Origin: Acidobacteriaceae bacterium KBS 83
Lineage (GTDB): Bacteria; Acidobacteriota; Terriglobia; Terriglobales; Acidobacteriaceae
Assembly: GCA_000381585.1 (NCBI GenBank)
Contig: KB906734.1
Coordinates: 806,001-870,000 of the forward strand
Length of the DNA: 64,000 nucleotides
Direction of reading: 5' to 3'
Shown in pieces: positions 51,019-60,058 of the stretch. How positions within the stretch are numbered: position 1 is the first letter of the stretch; each line of letters starts with the position of its first letter. The notes under the pieces were generated by a model, which saw only the letters and a program-made list of their open reading frames with translations, searched no databases and had not been told where the DNA came from. The position numbers were made by a program, and so were the translations under genes.

Positions 51019-51032
51019 TGTAATCGGTTACT
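51019..51032. promoter_or_regulatory. LacI/CcpA-type operator 2 of the receptor gene
   Basis: TGTAATCGGTTACT fits the same pattern and starts 37 bases after operator 1, about three and a half helical turns. Confidence 0.7.
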
Positions 51033-51107
51033 TAGACCGGGCTGAATGACAGAGCGTGGCTGCTTCAAGCGCAGAATTGGGCCTCATCGAGGGAGAGAGG
51101 TAACTTT

Positions 51108-54100
51108 ATGGCCATTGATCGCAACGTTTCCCAGTGGTTCAGACGTGTCGCCTATATAGCCTTTGCATGCTTGATTGTGCTGGCTCAGCCGCAACATCTC
51201 TTCGCCCAGGTGGATGCAGGCGTCATCAACGGAGTGGTTCAGGACTCCTCTGGCGCCGCGGTGCCCAACGCACACGTAACCCTCTTGAACACCGATCAGG
51301 GCATAACCCTTGAGACCACTACGGGCAGCGCCGGCGAATATGTCTTCTCGCCGGTCAGAATCGGCCATTACACCGTCACCGTGGCCGCCCCGGGATTCTC
51401 TACAACCACACAGCAAAACCTGACTGTGACTGTCGGGCAGCACCTGCTCGTCGACGTCAAGCTGAGTCTGGGCGCCGCCTCGCAAACTGTCCAAGTCACC
51501 GCTGCGCCGCCTCAGTTGCAGACGGATGAAGCGTCGGTCGGACAAGTCGTCAATCAGCACACCCTCAACAGTCTGCCTTTGAATGGACGCAACTTTACAT
51601 TTCTTGCGCAGTCTGTCGCGGGCGTAAACACGCCCCAGGCGGACACCCGCGGCAACGCCGCCTCTGGCGCCTTTTCAGCCAATGGCTTGCGCCCCGCGCA
51701 GAACAACTACCTGCTGGACGGCATTGACAACAACTCCAACGCCGTCGACTTCCTGAACGGAACCAACTTCGTCATCCTTCCTCCGCTGGACGCCATCCAG
51801 GAGTTCAAGGTGCAGACGGCAGATTTCAGCGCTGAGCTTGGCCGTTCGGCGGGCGCCGTTCTGAATGCCACCATCAAGTCCGGAACCAACAGCATTCACG
51901 GCGCGGCATGGGAATTTTTCCGCAATGACGTCCTCGACGCGGCCGACTGGTTTGAAAACAACTCCAACACCAAAAAGGGCGAGCTGCGACAGAACCAGTT
52001 CGGTGCCTCCATCGGCGGCCCGATAATCAAAGACAAGCTCTTCTACTTCGGCGACTATGAAGGCTTCCGCCGCGTGCAGGGCACTGTCCTTAACGGCAGC
52101 GTGCCGACACTCACCGAGCGAAATAGCGGTTTCACCAACCTCTCCGACCTCATCACCCAACAGACAGGTCCGGCGAGAACGGATGCACTGGGTAGAACCG
52201 TTCCCTACGGAACGGTTCTTGACCCGGCCACAACACGTGCAGTCACCGCGGGCGCAATCGATCCTGTCTCCGGCCGCGCAGCGACGCAGTCAGGCTTTGT
52301 TCGCGACCCGTTCGGATCCTGCGGACCAAGCACGTCCGTTTACTCGCTCACTGCTTGCGGCCTGAATCAGCTCCCTGCAGGCCGTCTGGATCCGAACGCC
52401 GTAAAGCTGCTGAATCTGTACCCCGTCCCCACAACCGGTAGTTTTACCAACAACTACACCAACAGCCCCAGCCTTTTCGAACACAAGAACGCCTTTGACG
52501 TTCGTGTCGATTTCAACCCATCCGCGAAGGACCAGGTCTTCGGCCGCTTCAGCTGGGCGGATGATCCCCAATTCATCCCCGGCATCTTCGGTGGGATAGC
52601 GGACGGTGGCGGCTTCCAGCAGGGCGATCAAACCTACAGATCCTACCAGTCGGTCCTCGGATATACCCACGTCTTTACCCCGACCACCATCAATGTGGTG
52701 CGCGTCGGATTCAACCACCTGCATACCACTCGGACCGGTCCGGAAGGGAACACGCTGGGTATCCCGGCGCAATTCGGAATTCAGGGCATCCCCCAGGTTC
52801 CATTGAATGGTGGACTCCCCGCGATCCAGATCGCGGGTCTGAATGAACTCGGCAGCAATGACTTTCTGCCCTCCGACGAAATCAGCCAGACCCTTCAGGT
52901 CACGGATGACTTCACCAAGATCTACGGCAAGAACAGCTTCAAAATGGGCATGGAGTACCAGGACGTACACTTCAATACCCTGCAGCCGGCCTTCTCACGA
53001 GGTCAGTTCAACTTCGACGGCAACTACGCAGGCGTTCCGAGCCAGACCGGAGATCAGACCGGTCGCGCCGCAATGCTGCTGACTCCAACACTCTCGACCG
53101 TCGGCGGCCCTAACGGTATAGGCGGCGCGAACCAGGTGCAAGCGTCCAATATCGCCAAGACCTACGACCAGAGAATCTATCTGGCGTTCTACTTCCAGGA
53201 CGACCTCAAGGTCACCCCCACCTTGACTCTCAACCTGGGCCTCCGTTGGGATTACTTCAGCCCCATCTCAGAGACCAATGGCGCCCAGGCTAATTTTGTA
53301 CAGAGCGGTCCCCCGGGTGGGCCGGTTTACCTCATCCCGGCAACAGGGAAGGCCAACAGACAGCTGTCTTCGACTGCCAATAATCCCTCTCTGAATGGGC
53401 AAGGGTTCCTCGACCTGCTGGCGAAGGATGGCATTGCGCTCGGCTCTACCAACCAATACGGAAACGCTCTCGTACAAACTCAGAAAAATAACATCGCTCC
53501 ACGATTCGGCTTTGCCTTCCAGGCGACTCCGAAGCTTGTACTCCGCGGCGGATTGGGTCTCTTCTACAACGCATTTGAAAACCAGGGTTATGGCCCGAAC
53601 ATAGGCGAAAACTATCCCTTCGTTTACAACTTCAACTTCCAGACAAATGGCTCTGACAGTGCGCCCTTCGGTGCTGGCCCCAACCCGTACGGCACATGTC
53701 CAACGGCTGGTGTGGGGGGCAGTGCACCGATCGGCACTGGTCTCACCTGCGCCGCCTTTACTCCTCTGGCGGTCAACGCCTCAGGTTTGAGCCTGCAGGG
53801 GCTTCAGTTCGACTATAAAACGCCTCGTACTTTGAGCACGAATCTCACTCTCCAATATGCGTTGACGAACACGTTGACCGCGCAAGCGGCATACGTCTTC
53901 ACCGACGGCAGCAACCTCCAGACTGGCGCGCCTGGCAACAATAGACCGTCTCAACTTCTCCCCGCCAACACAAGCACAACTCCTTTTGTTCCTTTCCAGG
54001 ATTTCGCCCAGGGCGGTAGCTACCAGCGGACCATTGGAAACAGCAATTACAGCGGCCTGCAAACCAAACTTGAACAGCAGCTTGCGAATGGTTTGAGCTA

Positions 54101-54911
54101 TCTCCTCACCTACACCTGGTCCAAGACGATGTCTAACGCGGGTGATCTCCTGAATGGCAGCCCCAACGAAAGATATCGGGCGCCATATGTTCCGGGCGCG
54201 GGTCCCAAATTTGATTGGGGTCCGGCAGACTTCGATATCCGCAACGTATTCCACCTAAGCGGCACCTACGAGCTTCCGTTTGGTAAGAACAAAAAGTACA
54301 TGGCTAACGCCGGCAAGCTCGGGAACAGCGTCTTCGGAGGCTGGAGCGTCAATGCCCTCGCGGTTATCCAGGGTGGTCAGCCCATCTACCTCAGTTGTCC
54401 AAGCGGAACGACCTCTGGGACAAGCTGCAATGACTTGAAGGTTCCCGGCCAGAGCCAGAAGCTTGGCATTAAAACCAAGACAGATCCCACCACTGGAAAG
54501 ATCAACCTCTTCTGGTTCGGGAATCCGGCCGCCTTCAATCAGCCCTGTCTGCTTGGGGATAATGGCCAACTGGTGACTCCCCTCACACCAACCGGATGCG
54601 TGCCTCTGAACGGTTTGGCAATCCTGGGTGACCGGCCTGGATCAGCCCCCGGTCCGGGCATCCGCCGCTTCGACTTCTCAGCCTTCAAGGGCTTCCAGAT
54701 CAGCGATCGTATCTCGATGCAGTTCCGGGCTGAGTTCTTCAACATCCTCAATCATCCGAACTTCAACGCTCCAAACTTCGGCGGCAACGGCGTCTCCGCC
54801 ATCGGAGGCTCAGGCGACTTCACCAACTCTGCCTTCGGTCAAATCGGATCCACTCGATTTGCTCCATACGATCCAAGGCAGATCCAGTTCGCTCTAAAGC
54901 TTTATTACTGA
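51108..54911 (+). CDS. Oar-like TonB-dependent receptor with N-terminal carboxypeptidase-regulatory domain
   Basis: The 1267-residue protein starts after GAGAGAGAGG. It has a signal peptide (YIAFACLIVLAQPQHLFAQ), a CarboxypepD_reg domain (about 38-125: AGVINGVVQDSSGAAVPNAH, YVFSPVRIGHYTVTVAAPGF), a plug (SLPLNGRNFTFLAQSVAGVN, NNYLLDGIDNNSNAVDFLNG, IQEFKVQTADFSAELGRSAG, GAVLNATIKSGTNSIHGAAW), and a long 22-strand-type barrel ending with the outer-membrane sorting pattern QIQFALKLYY. This is the common acidobacterial type, expected to import large ligands such as oligosaccharides with TonB energy. Two exported TPR genes follow, and divergent CRTAC1 genes precede it. Confidence 0.95.
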   Translation: MAIDRNVSQWFRRVAYIAFACLIVLAQPQHLFAQVDAGVINGVVQDSSGAAVPNAHVTLLNTDQGITLETTTGSAGEYVFSPVRIGHYTVTVAAPGFSTTTQQNLTVTVGQHLLVDVKLSLGAASQTVQVTAAPPQLQTDEASVGQVVNQHTLNSLPLNGRNFTFLAQSVAGVNTPQADTRGNAASGAFSANGLRPAQNNYLLDGIDNNSNAVDFLNGTNFVILPPLDAIQEFKVQTADFSAELGRSAGAVLNATIKSGTNSIHGAAWEFFRNDVLDAADWFENNSNTKKGELRQNQFGASIGGPIIKDKLFYFGDYEGFRRVQGTVLNGSVPTLTERNSGFTNLSDLITQQTGPARTDALGRTVPYGTVLDPATTRAVTAGAIDPVSGRAATQSGFVRDPFGSCGPSTSVYSLTACGLNQLPAGRLDPNAVKLLNLYPVPTTGSFTNNYTNSPSLFEHKNAFDVRVDFNPSAKDQVFGRFSWADDPQFIPGIFGGIADGGGFQQGDQTYRSYQSVLGYTHVFTPTTINVVRVGFNHLHTTRTGPEGNTLGIPAQFGIQGIPQVPLNGGLPAIQIAGLNELGSNDFLPSDEISQTLQVTDDFTKIYGKNSFKMGMEYQDVHFNTLQPAFSRGQFNFDGNYAGVPSQTGDQTGRAAMLLTPTLSTVGGPNGIGGANQVQASNIAKTYDQRIYLAFYFQDDLKVTPTLTLNLGLRWDYFSPISETNGAQANFVQSGPPGGPVYLIPATGKANRQLSSTANNPSLNGQGFLDLLAKDGIALGSTNQYGNALVQTQKNNIAPRFGFAFQATPKLVLRGGLGLFYNAFENQGYGPNIGENYPFVYNFNFQTNGSDSAPFGAGPNPYGTCPTAGVGGSAPIGTGLTCAAFTPLAVNASGLSLQGLQFDYKTPRTLSTNLTLQYALTNTLTAQAAYVFTDGSNLQTGAPGNNRPSQLLPANTSTTPFVPFQDFAQGGSYQRTIGNSNYSGLQTKLEQQLANGLSYLLTYTWSKTMSNAGDLLNGSPNERYRAPYVPGAGPKFDWGPADFDIRNVFHLSGTYELPFGKNKKYMANAGKLGNSVFGGWSVNALAVIQGGQPIYLSCPSGTTSGTSCNDLKVPGQSQKLGIKTKTDPTTGKINLFWFGNPAAFNQPCLLGDNGQLVTPLTPTGCVPLNGLAILGDRPGSAPGPGIRRFDFSAFKGFQISDRISMQFRAEFFNILNHPNFNAPNFGGNGVSAIGGSGDFTNSAFGQIGSTRFAPYDPRQIQFALKLYY

Positions 54912-54935
54912 CGCTATACTCGTAGCAAAGATGAG

Positions 54936-54970
54936 CACCCCGGGAACCACTCTCCGGGGTGTCTCTTTTT
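54936..54970 (+). terminator. Terminator after the receptor gene
   Basis: Stem CACCCCGG/CCGGGGTG (54936-54943, 54954-54961) with a ten-base loop is followed by TCTCTTTTT. It lies between the receptor and TPR paralogue 2, so some transcription into the TPR genes would have to read through or start anew. Confidence 0.8.
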
Positions 54971-55009
54971 GCGCAGCGTATGCTCACGCGACAATCGCCG
55001 AGGTGTGTA

Positions 55010-56425
55010 GTGAACAAGGGGTCTCTGCTGCGGCTTGTCCTTCTTTGTTCGCTGGTCGTCAATGCATCGTTTGCACCGGCCCAACAGAACCAGGGCAATC
55101 TTCTCGATCAGGAGTTTCAGTCCGCAGTCGCGCAATACCACGCGGGCAACTTCGCCGCGGCCGCCACTCAACTCGAAAAACTCTCAGCCACCGCCCCGAA
55201 GAGCTTTGAAGTTCACGAGCTCCTAGGTCTGGTCTATGCCGTACAGTCAAAACACGAGCAGTCCGTAGAACAGCTGCAAATTGCTGTTCAGCTGAAACCG
55301 GATTCGGCCGCAGCAAGAACAAATCTGGCAACGAGCCTTCTTCATGCCGGGAAGGCAGACTCGGCGGAAGAGCAGTTTCGTCAAGCGCTCACCCTGGAGC
55401 CGGATGATTTTCAGGCGAATCACAATCTGGCTGAGTTTTACATCCAATCAGGAAAGCTCCCGCAGGCGATACCGCTCCTCGAAAAGGCGCAGCAGATCCA
55501 TCCGACTTCCTATGACAACGGCTACAACCTGGCGCTTGCCTACTTCCTCACTGGGCGGCTCACCGAATCAAGACAGCTTGTTGAGAGCATCGCGCAACAG
55601 AAAGATACCGGTGAGCTTCACAATCTTCTCGGTAAGATCGATGAGAAAGACGGAAAGTTTGTGGAGGCGGCGAATGAATTCGAGACAGCCACGCGCATGG
55701 ACCCGAGTGAGGACAATCTCTTCGCTTGGGGAAGCGAGCTTCTCCTTCACCGGACATATGAGCCAGCCATCCAGGTCTTCCAGCAGGCAACGCAGCGCTT
55801 TCCGAACTCGCCGCGATTGTGGATCGGGCTTGGAATGGCCCTCTATTCGCGGGGTAGGTACGAGGAGTCAATTAAGGCGCTCCTCAGCGCAGCGGACCTG
55901 AATCCAACCGACCCCCGCTGTTACCTCTTCCTGTCCAAGGCCTACCTCAGTTCGCCAAGTCAGGCGGACGATGTAATTCAGAGATTCCGGCGTTATGCGG
56001 AGCTTCAACCTAACAACGCGTTGGCCCAGTATTACTATGCGGTGAGTTTGTGGAAGGGAAAGCGATCGGAAGCGTCCAGCATTAACTACCAGCAGGTAGA
56101 GTCCCTGCTGCAAAAATCGATAGCACTGGATGACAAACTCGCGGAAGCGCATTTGCAGTTAGGCATCCTCTACGCCGACCAGCACGAATATGCTAAGTCG
56201 CTCCCCGAGTACACGCGAGCAGTGACGCTCAACCCCAATCTCCCGGACGCTCACTACCGTCTAGGCCAATACTATGTGCGCTCCGGGGATAAGGAACGCG
56301 CGCAGCGCGAGTTCCAAACCTTCCAGCAACTCCAGGCACAACACCAGTCCGAGGTCGATAAGGAGCGCGCTGAAGTCCGCCAGTTCGTCTACTCATCCAA
56401 TTCCGCCCCTGCCACCGGGCCTTAA
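55010..56425 (+). CDS. Exported TPR protein (TPR paralogue 2)
   Basis: The 471-residue protein probably starts at the GTG at 55010, seven bases after GAGG, giving the signal peptide LLRLVLLCSLVVNASFAPAQ; in-frame starts upstream would fuse the terminator into the coding region. Eleven or so TPR units fill the rest (EVHELLGLVYAVQSKHEQSV, NHNLAEFYIQSGKLPQAIPL, PDAHYRLGQYYVRSGDKERA). The block PSEDNLFAWGSELLLHR and the C-terminal charged coil are shared with paralogues 1 and 3. It is a periplasmic or surface scaffold and a candidate partner of the receptor. Confidence 0.88.
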   Translation: MNKGSLLRLVLLCSLVVNASFAPAQQNQGNLLDQEFQSAVAQYHAGNFAAAATQLEKLSATAPKSFEVHELLGLVYAVQSKHEQSVEQLQIAVQLKPDSAAARTNLATSLLHAGKADSAEEQFRQALTLEPDDFQANHNLAEFYIQSGKLPQAIPLLEKAQQIHPTSYDNGYNLALAYFLTGRLTESRQLVESIAQQKDTGELHNLLGKIDEKDGKFVEAANEFETATRMDPSEDNLFAWGSELLLHRTYEPAIQVFQQATQRFPNSPRLWIGLGMALYSRGRYEESIKALLSAADLNPTDPRCYLFLSKAYLSSPSQADDVIQRFRRYAELQPNNALAQYYYAVSLWKGKRSEASSINYQQVESLLQKSIALDDKLAEAHLQLGILYADQHEYAKSLPEYTRAVTLNPNLPDAHYRLGQYYVRSGDKERAQREFQTFQQLQAQHQSEVDKERAEVRQFVYSSNSAPATGP

Positions 56426-56554
56426 TCCTTGCTGCTATCACATGTGGACCTGAGTGTCTTGCCTGCGTCTATCCGCCTTGCGGACCCTTCTCCGAGCACT
56501 ACAATTCTTCCGAGAGGCGCCGATACTTACTTGCCGCCGGAGATTCCTTTACTC

Positions 56555-58006
56555 ATGAGTTCAATCTTCCTCGCACAGTGCCGGCCACTTAGCTGGCATT
56601 GGTTACGGGCGTCAACCTTGTTTGCGGCGGTCATGTTGTGGGGGCTGGCAGTATCTTCGCCTGCAACCTTCGGCCAAGCGCGCGGAAGAGCAGCAGAAGC
56701 GATGACAACCACCGACGCGGCGAAACTCCGCGAAGCTCTCGCCGACTATGACCAGGGCCGGTCGGAGCAGGCGAAGCCCATACTTCAGGATCTGCTCGTC
56801 CACTATCCGGCCAACTTCGACATCAACGAGACCCTTGGACTTATCTACGCCGAAGCTGGCGATTTCACTGCCGCCCTGCCGCTGCTTGAACGCGCCGCAC
56901 ATCTCCAGCCCGGTGCAGCCATCGCTCGAGCCAACTTGGGCACCGCCTATCTCAAACTCAATCAGCCACAGAAGGCGCTACCGGAACTCGAAGCCGCCGC
57001 GCGATTTCAGCCTCGCGACCAACAGACCCAGACAAATCTGGCACACGCTTACCTGGAAACGAACGAGCCTGCAAAAGCCGCGCACGCCTTTTCATCTGCC
57101 GCCGCGCTGGGTCCTCTCGATGCAGACACTATGCACGACCGCGCTCTCGCACTCCTAGAAAGCGGCGATGCCGCCGGCGCAAAGCGAGTGCTCGACGCGA
57201 TCCCGCAAAGCGGCCGCAGCGACGCAACAGAGGAGATCGCTGGCGAGACGGAAGAGCGCTTGGGCAATTACCGCCAAGCCGAGGAGCACTTCTCTGAGGC
57301 AGCGCGCCTGAACCCCACGGAGCCCAACATCTATGCCTGGGTAGTCGAGTTGTTGCGCCACTTCTCATGGCAGCCCGCCGTCAAAGTCGCCGATTACGGC
57401 ATCCAGCAGTTTCCTTCGAGCACCCGCCTCAAAGCTGCACGCGGCATCGCGTTCTATGCCGACAACAGGTATAAGGAGGCGGCCGCTGTGTTTTCCGACC
57501 TGCTGACTGCCAATCCCGGCAACGCCACTTGGGCCAATTTGCTCGGCCGCAACTGCGCGCTCATCGCGGACACCACCGTCACCGGGTGCGATAGCCTGCA
57601 ACGCTTCGCCGATCAGCACCCCCGCAACGCGGAGGCCGCCACCTACGCCGCTACCGCGCTCCTGCACCAACCTGCCGAGAAGCGCGACAACGCCAGAGCC
57701 CGCGCTCTGTTGCAGCAGGCCGCCGCGGCCGACCCCTCGCTCGCCGACACCTACTATCAGCTTGGCGTGCTCGATCAGGAAGAAAGCCACTGGCGGGACA
57801 GCACCACGCCTCTGGAAAAGGCAATCGCGCTCAACCCTGCTTTCGCTGAAGCCCACTACCGTCTCGCTCGCGCCTATTCTCACCTCGGCCGCCGCGAAGA
57901 TGCCGCCAGGGAAATCGCGCTGCAGCAGCGCTATGCGAAACAGCAGAAGGACAGCGTCGACGCGCGGCTGAAGGAAGTCACCACCTTCCTCACCTCAACG
58001 CCTTAA
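56555..58006 (+). CDS. Exported TPR protein (TPR paralogue 3)
   Basis: The 483-residue protein starts at the ATG at 56555. Its signal peptide (RASTLFAAVMLWGLAVSSPA) ends near TFGQA. About ten TPR units follow (NETLGLIYAEAGDFTAALPL, ARANLGTAYLKLNQPQKALP, EAHYRLARAYSHLGRREDAA). The conserved block here reads PTEPNIYAWVVELLRHF, and the C-terminal coil is kept (KQQKDSVDARLKEVTTFLTS). It lies 129 bases after paralogue 2 on the same strand. Confidence 0.88.
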   Translation: MSSIFLAQCRPLSWHWLRASTLFAAVMLWGLAVSSPATFGQARGRAAEAMTTTDAAKLREALADYDQGRSEQAKPILQDLLVHYPANFDINETLGLIYAEAGDFTAALPLLERAAHLQPGAAIARANLGTAYLKLNQPQKALPELEAAARFQPRDQQTQTNLAHAYLETNEPAKAAHAFSSAAALGPLDADTMHDRALALLESGDAAGAKRVLDAIPQSGRSDATEEIAGETEERLGNYRQAEEHFSEAARLNPTEPNIYAWVVELLRHFSWQPAVKVADYGIQQFPSSTRLKAARGIAFYADNRYKEAAAVFSDLLTANPGNATWANLLGRNCALIADTTVTGCDSLQRFADQHPRNAEAATYAATALLHQPAEKRDNARARALLQQAAAADPSLADTYYQLGVLDQEESHWRDSTTPLEKAIALNPAFAEAHYRLARAYSHLGRREDAAREIALQQRYAKQQKDSVDARLKEVTTFLTSTP

Positions 58007-58133
58007 GGGGGGAAGAAGAGCCAACGATCCGACGTGACTTCCAACAGAAGAAAGCCGTTCTGGGTCGACCCGAACACATCACACTATTGTCGTTTTTGAT
58101 CAACAGGCGCACTCTTCAGGAGGTTCTCTACAC

Positions 58134-59777
58134 ATGTCCTCCGCGCCCTCCAACTTGATCCGGTACCTCTTCGGTTCCACTCCGGACGCGAAGCAGGGCG
58201 CGTCGAACCGTCTGATTGCCCGCTGGCTCTTCCTTCGTGCCCTCGGCCTTATCTATTTCTCCGCATTCTTCTCACTCGCCTTCCAGATCCGCGGACTCAT
58301 TGGCCCGGACGGCGTTTTGCCGGCAAATGAATATCTCGATCACGTCCGGCGTGGCCTAGGTCTTCTTCGCATCTGGTACGCGCCCACCATTTTCTGGCTC
58401 TCCGCCGGCAACCATATGCTCATCGCACTGTGCGTTGTGGGTATGCTCGCGTCGCTGCTCCTGGTTGCGAACATCTGGCCACGCGCCATGCTGTTTATCT
58501 GCTTCGTTGGCTTTCTCTCGTTCGTCGGCGCGGCGCAGGATTTCGCAAACTATCAGTCAGACGGCATGCTCCTCGAGGCCGGCTTCATCAGCCTCTTCCT
58601 GGCACCCGACGGCATGCTCCCCGGCTGGGGCGCCACTTCGCCACCGCCGCGCGCCAGCGTTCTGCTTTTACTGTGGGAGTGGTTCCGCATCTACTTCGAA
58701 TCCGGAGCCGTTAAGCTGCTCAGCGGCGATCCTACGTGGCGCAACTTCACCGCCATGGATGAGTACTACCAGAACGGCCCGCTTCCCACCTGGATCGGCT
58801 GGTACGTTCAGCACCTGCCGGAGTGGTTCCACAAAGCGACCGCGGTCACCACCCTGTTCATGGAGCTGGTGCTTGTCCTTATGGCCTTTCTGCCGCGGCG
58901 CTGGCGCATCGTCTGTTTCTGCATTGTCACCGGATGGCAGATCGGCGTCATCCTCACCGCCAACTACACCTTCCTCAACTATCTGGTGCTCGTCCTCGGT
59001 GTGTTTTTGCTCGACGACCGCCTGCTGCGCCGCTTCGTCCCCATCCGCTTCCGCAACACCTTTCCCCAGCTACCCGAGCCCCCATCTCTTGAGGACGAGC
59101 TCACCCCCGACGACAATGACCCGGCCCAAACCACGCACTCTCGCACCGGCCTGCGCCGCCACACCGCGGCACTGCGCGTCGCCGTCATCGCCGTCATGCT
59201 CACCTGGGTCTTCTATGACACCTCGCTACTGCTGCTTCATATGGTCTGGCGGACACAGCCCCTGCCGGGTGAGCCCATCGTTGCGCTTGAGCCATTCCGC
59301 ATCGCCAATCAATACGGCCTCTTCGCCGTTATGACTCCGCACCGTTACGAGATCGAGTTCCAAGGCTCCAACGACGGCACCACCTGGGTCGCTTATCCTT
59401 TCCGCTACAAGCCGCAGGACCTGTCCACGCCCCCTGGTCTCTACGCCCCCTATCAGCCCCGCTTCGACTGGAACCTCTGGTTTGCCTCACTCGGTGCATG
59501 GCCGGAATATCCCATCGTCCCGCGCACCGAGGAACTGCTGCTCACGAACGATCGGGACGTGCTCCATCTCTTTGCCGGAAATCCGTTTCCTGACACCCCG
59601 CCACGGTATGTTCGCGCCGTCCTCTGGCAATACTGGTTCACGTCGATGGCGGAAAAGCGCACTACGAGCACGTGGTGGCGGCGTCAACTCCTCGGCACCT
59701 ATGCGCCGACCATCCAGCACCTTCCCAACGGACACTTCGTCATCCTTGAAGACGCCACGCTATCCGGCCCTCGGTGA
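58134..59777 (+). CDS. Lipase maturation factor (LMF1-like) family membrane protein
   Basis: The 547-residue protein has about eight transmembrane helices and the family motifs ARWLFLRALGLIYFSAFFSL, GPDGVLPANEYL, FANYQSDGMLLEAGFISLFL, LLWEWFRIYFESGAVKLLSG, DPTWRNFTAMDEYYQNGPLP and FLNYLVLVLGVFLLDD, then a soluble C-terminal domain with LEPFRIANQYGLFAVMTPHR. Vertebrate LMF1 helps lipoprotein lipase fold in the ER; the bacterial proteins have no settled role. AGGAGG-like AGGAGGTT precedes the start. No lipase gene is in the window. Confidence 0.9.
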   Translation: MSSAPSNLIRYLFGSTPDAKQGASNRLIARWLFLRALGLIYFSAFFSLAFQIRGLIGPDGVLPANEYLDHVRRGLGLLRIWYAPTIFWLSAGNHMLIALCVVGMLASLLLVANIWPRAMLFICFVGFLSFVGAAQDFANYQSDGMLLEAGFISLFLAPDGMLPGWGATSPPPRASVLLLLWEWFRIYFESGAVKLLSGDPTWRNFTAMDEYYQNGPLPTWIGWYVQHLPEWFHKATAVTTLFMELVLVLMAFLPRRWRIVCFCIVTGWQIGVILTANYTFLNYLVLVLGVFLLDDRLLRRFVPIRFRNTFPQLPEPPSLEDELTPDDNDPAQTTHSRTGLRRHTAALRVAVIAVMLTWVFYDTSLLLLHMVWRTQPLPGEPIVALEPFRIANQYGLFAVMTPHRYEIEFQGSNDGTTWVAYPFRYKPQDLSTPPGLYAPYQPRFDWNLWFASLGAWPEYPIVPRTEELLLTNDRDVLHLFAGNPFPDTPPRYVRAVLWQYWFTSMAEKRTTSTWWRRQLLGTYAPTIQHLPNGHFVILEDATLSGPR

Positions 59778-60058
59778 TGTAGCAAATCGAGCCGACGTCG
59801 ATCGTCATATGGAATTAGCGCCAGCAGCAGGATTCAAATTCGTAGATGTTGCTAACCACACGACCTGGCCTCTTCTCCATATCGCCGCTCCCGCGGTGTC
59901 GGCTGGTCCCGTTGAAGTGCTGGTCCTAGGGTTGCATGCCCGAACAACAGTAATTGTGAAAAATTGTGAAAACTGCCTGCGATAAGGCGCAACAATTATT
60001 GGTCGTTTATGCGTATGAAGTACTGACAGGCGTATTCTGAGCGCACAAGGAGTTATCT
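59778..60058. other. Intergenic region before the aldo/keto reductase gene
   Basis: About 280 bases. A repeated ATTGTGAAAA pattern occurs near 59950-59970. I see no supported gene or strong terminator. Confidence 0.4.

Larger units (their letters stand above)
50792..51107. other. Divergent control region of the receptor and CRTAC1 genes
   Basis: These 316 bases contain no gene. They hold a good rightward promoter, two LacI-type operators (separate entries) and a short inverted repeat GGCGT-TGTTG-ACGCC near 50886-50900. The region can control both the leftward CRTAC1 operon and the rightward receptor-TPR genes. Confidence 0.7.

Noticed and set aside
54959-55009. Earlier starts for TPR paralogue 2
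   Set aside because: They begin at or just after the receptor terminator and put 10-17 extra residues before the signal peptide; the GTG at 55010 has better spacing to GAGG.
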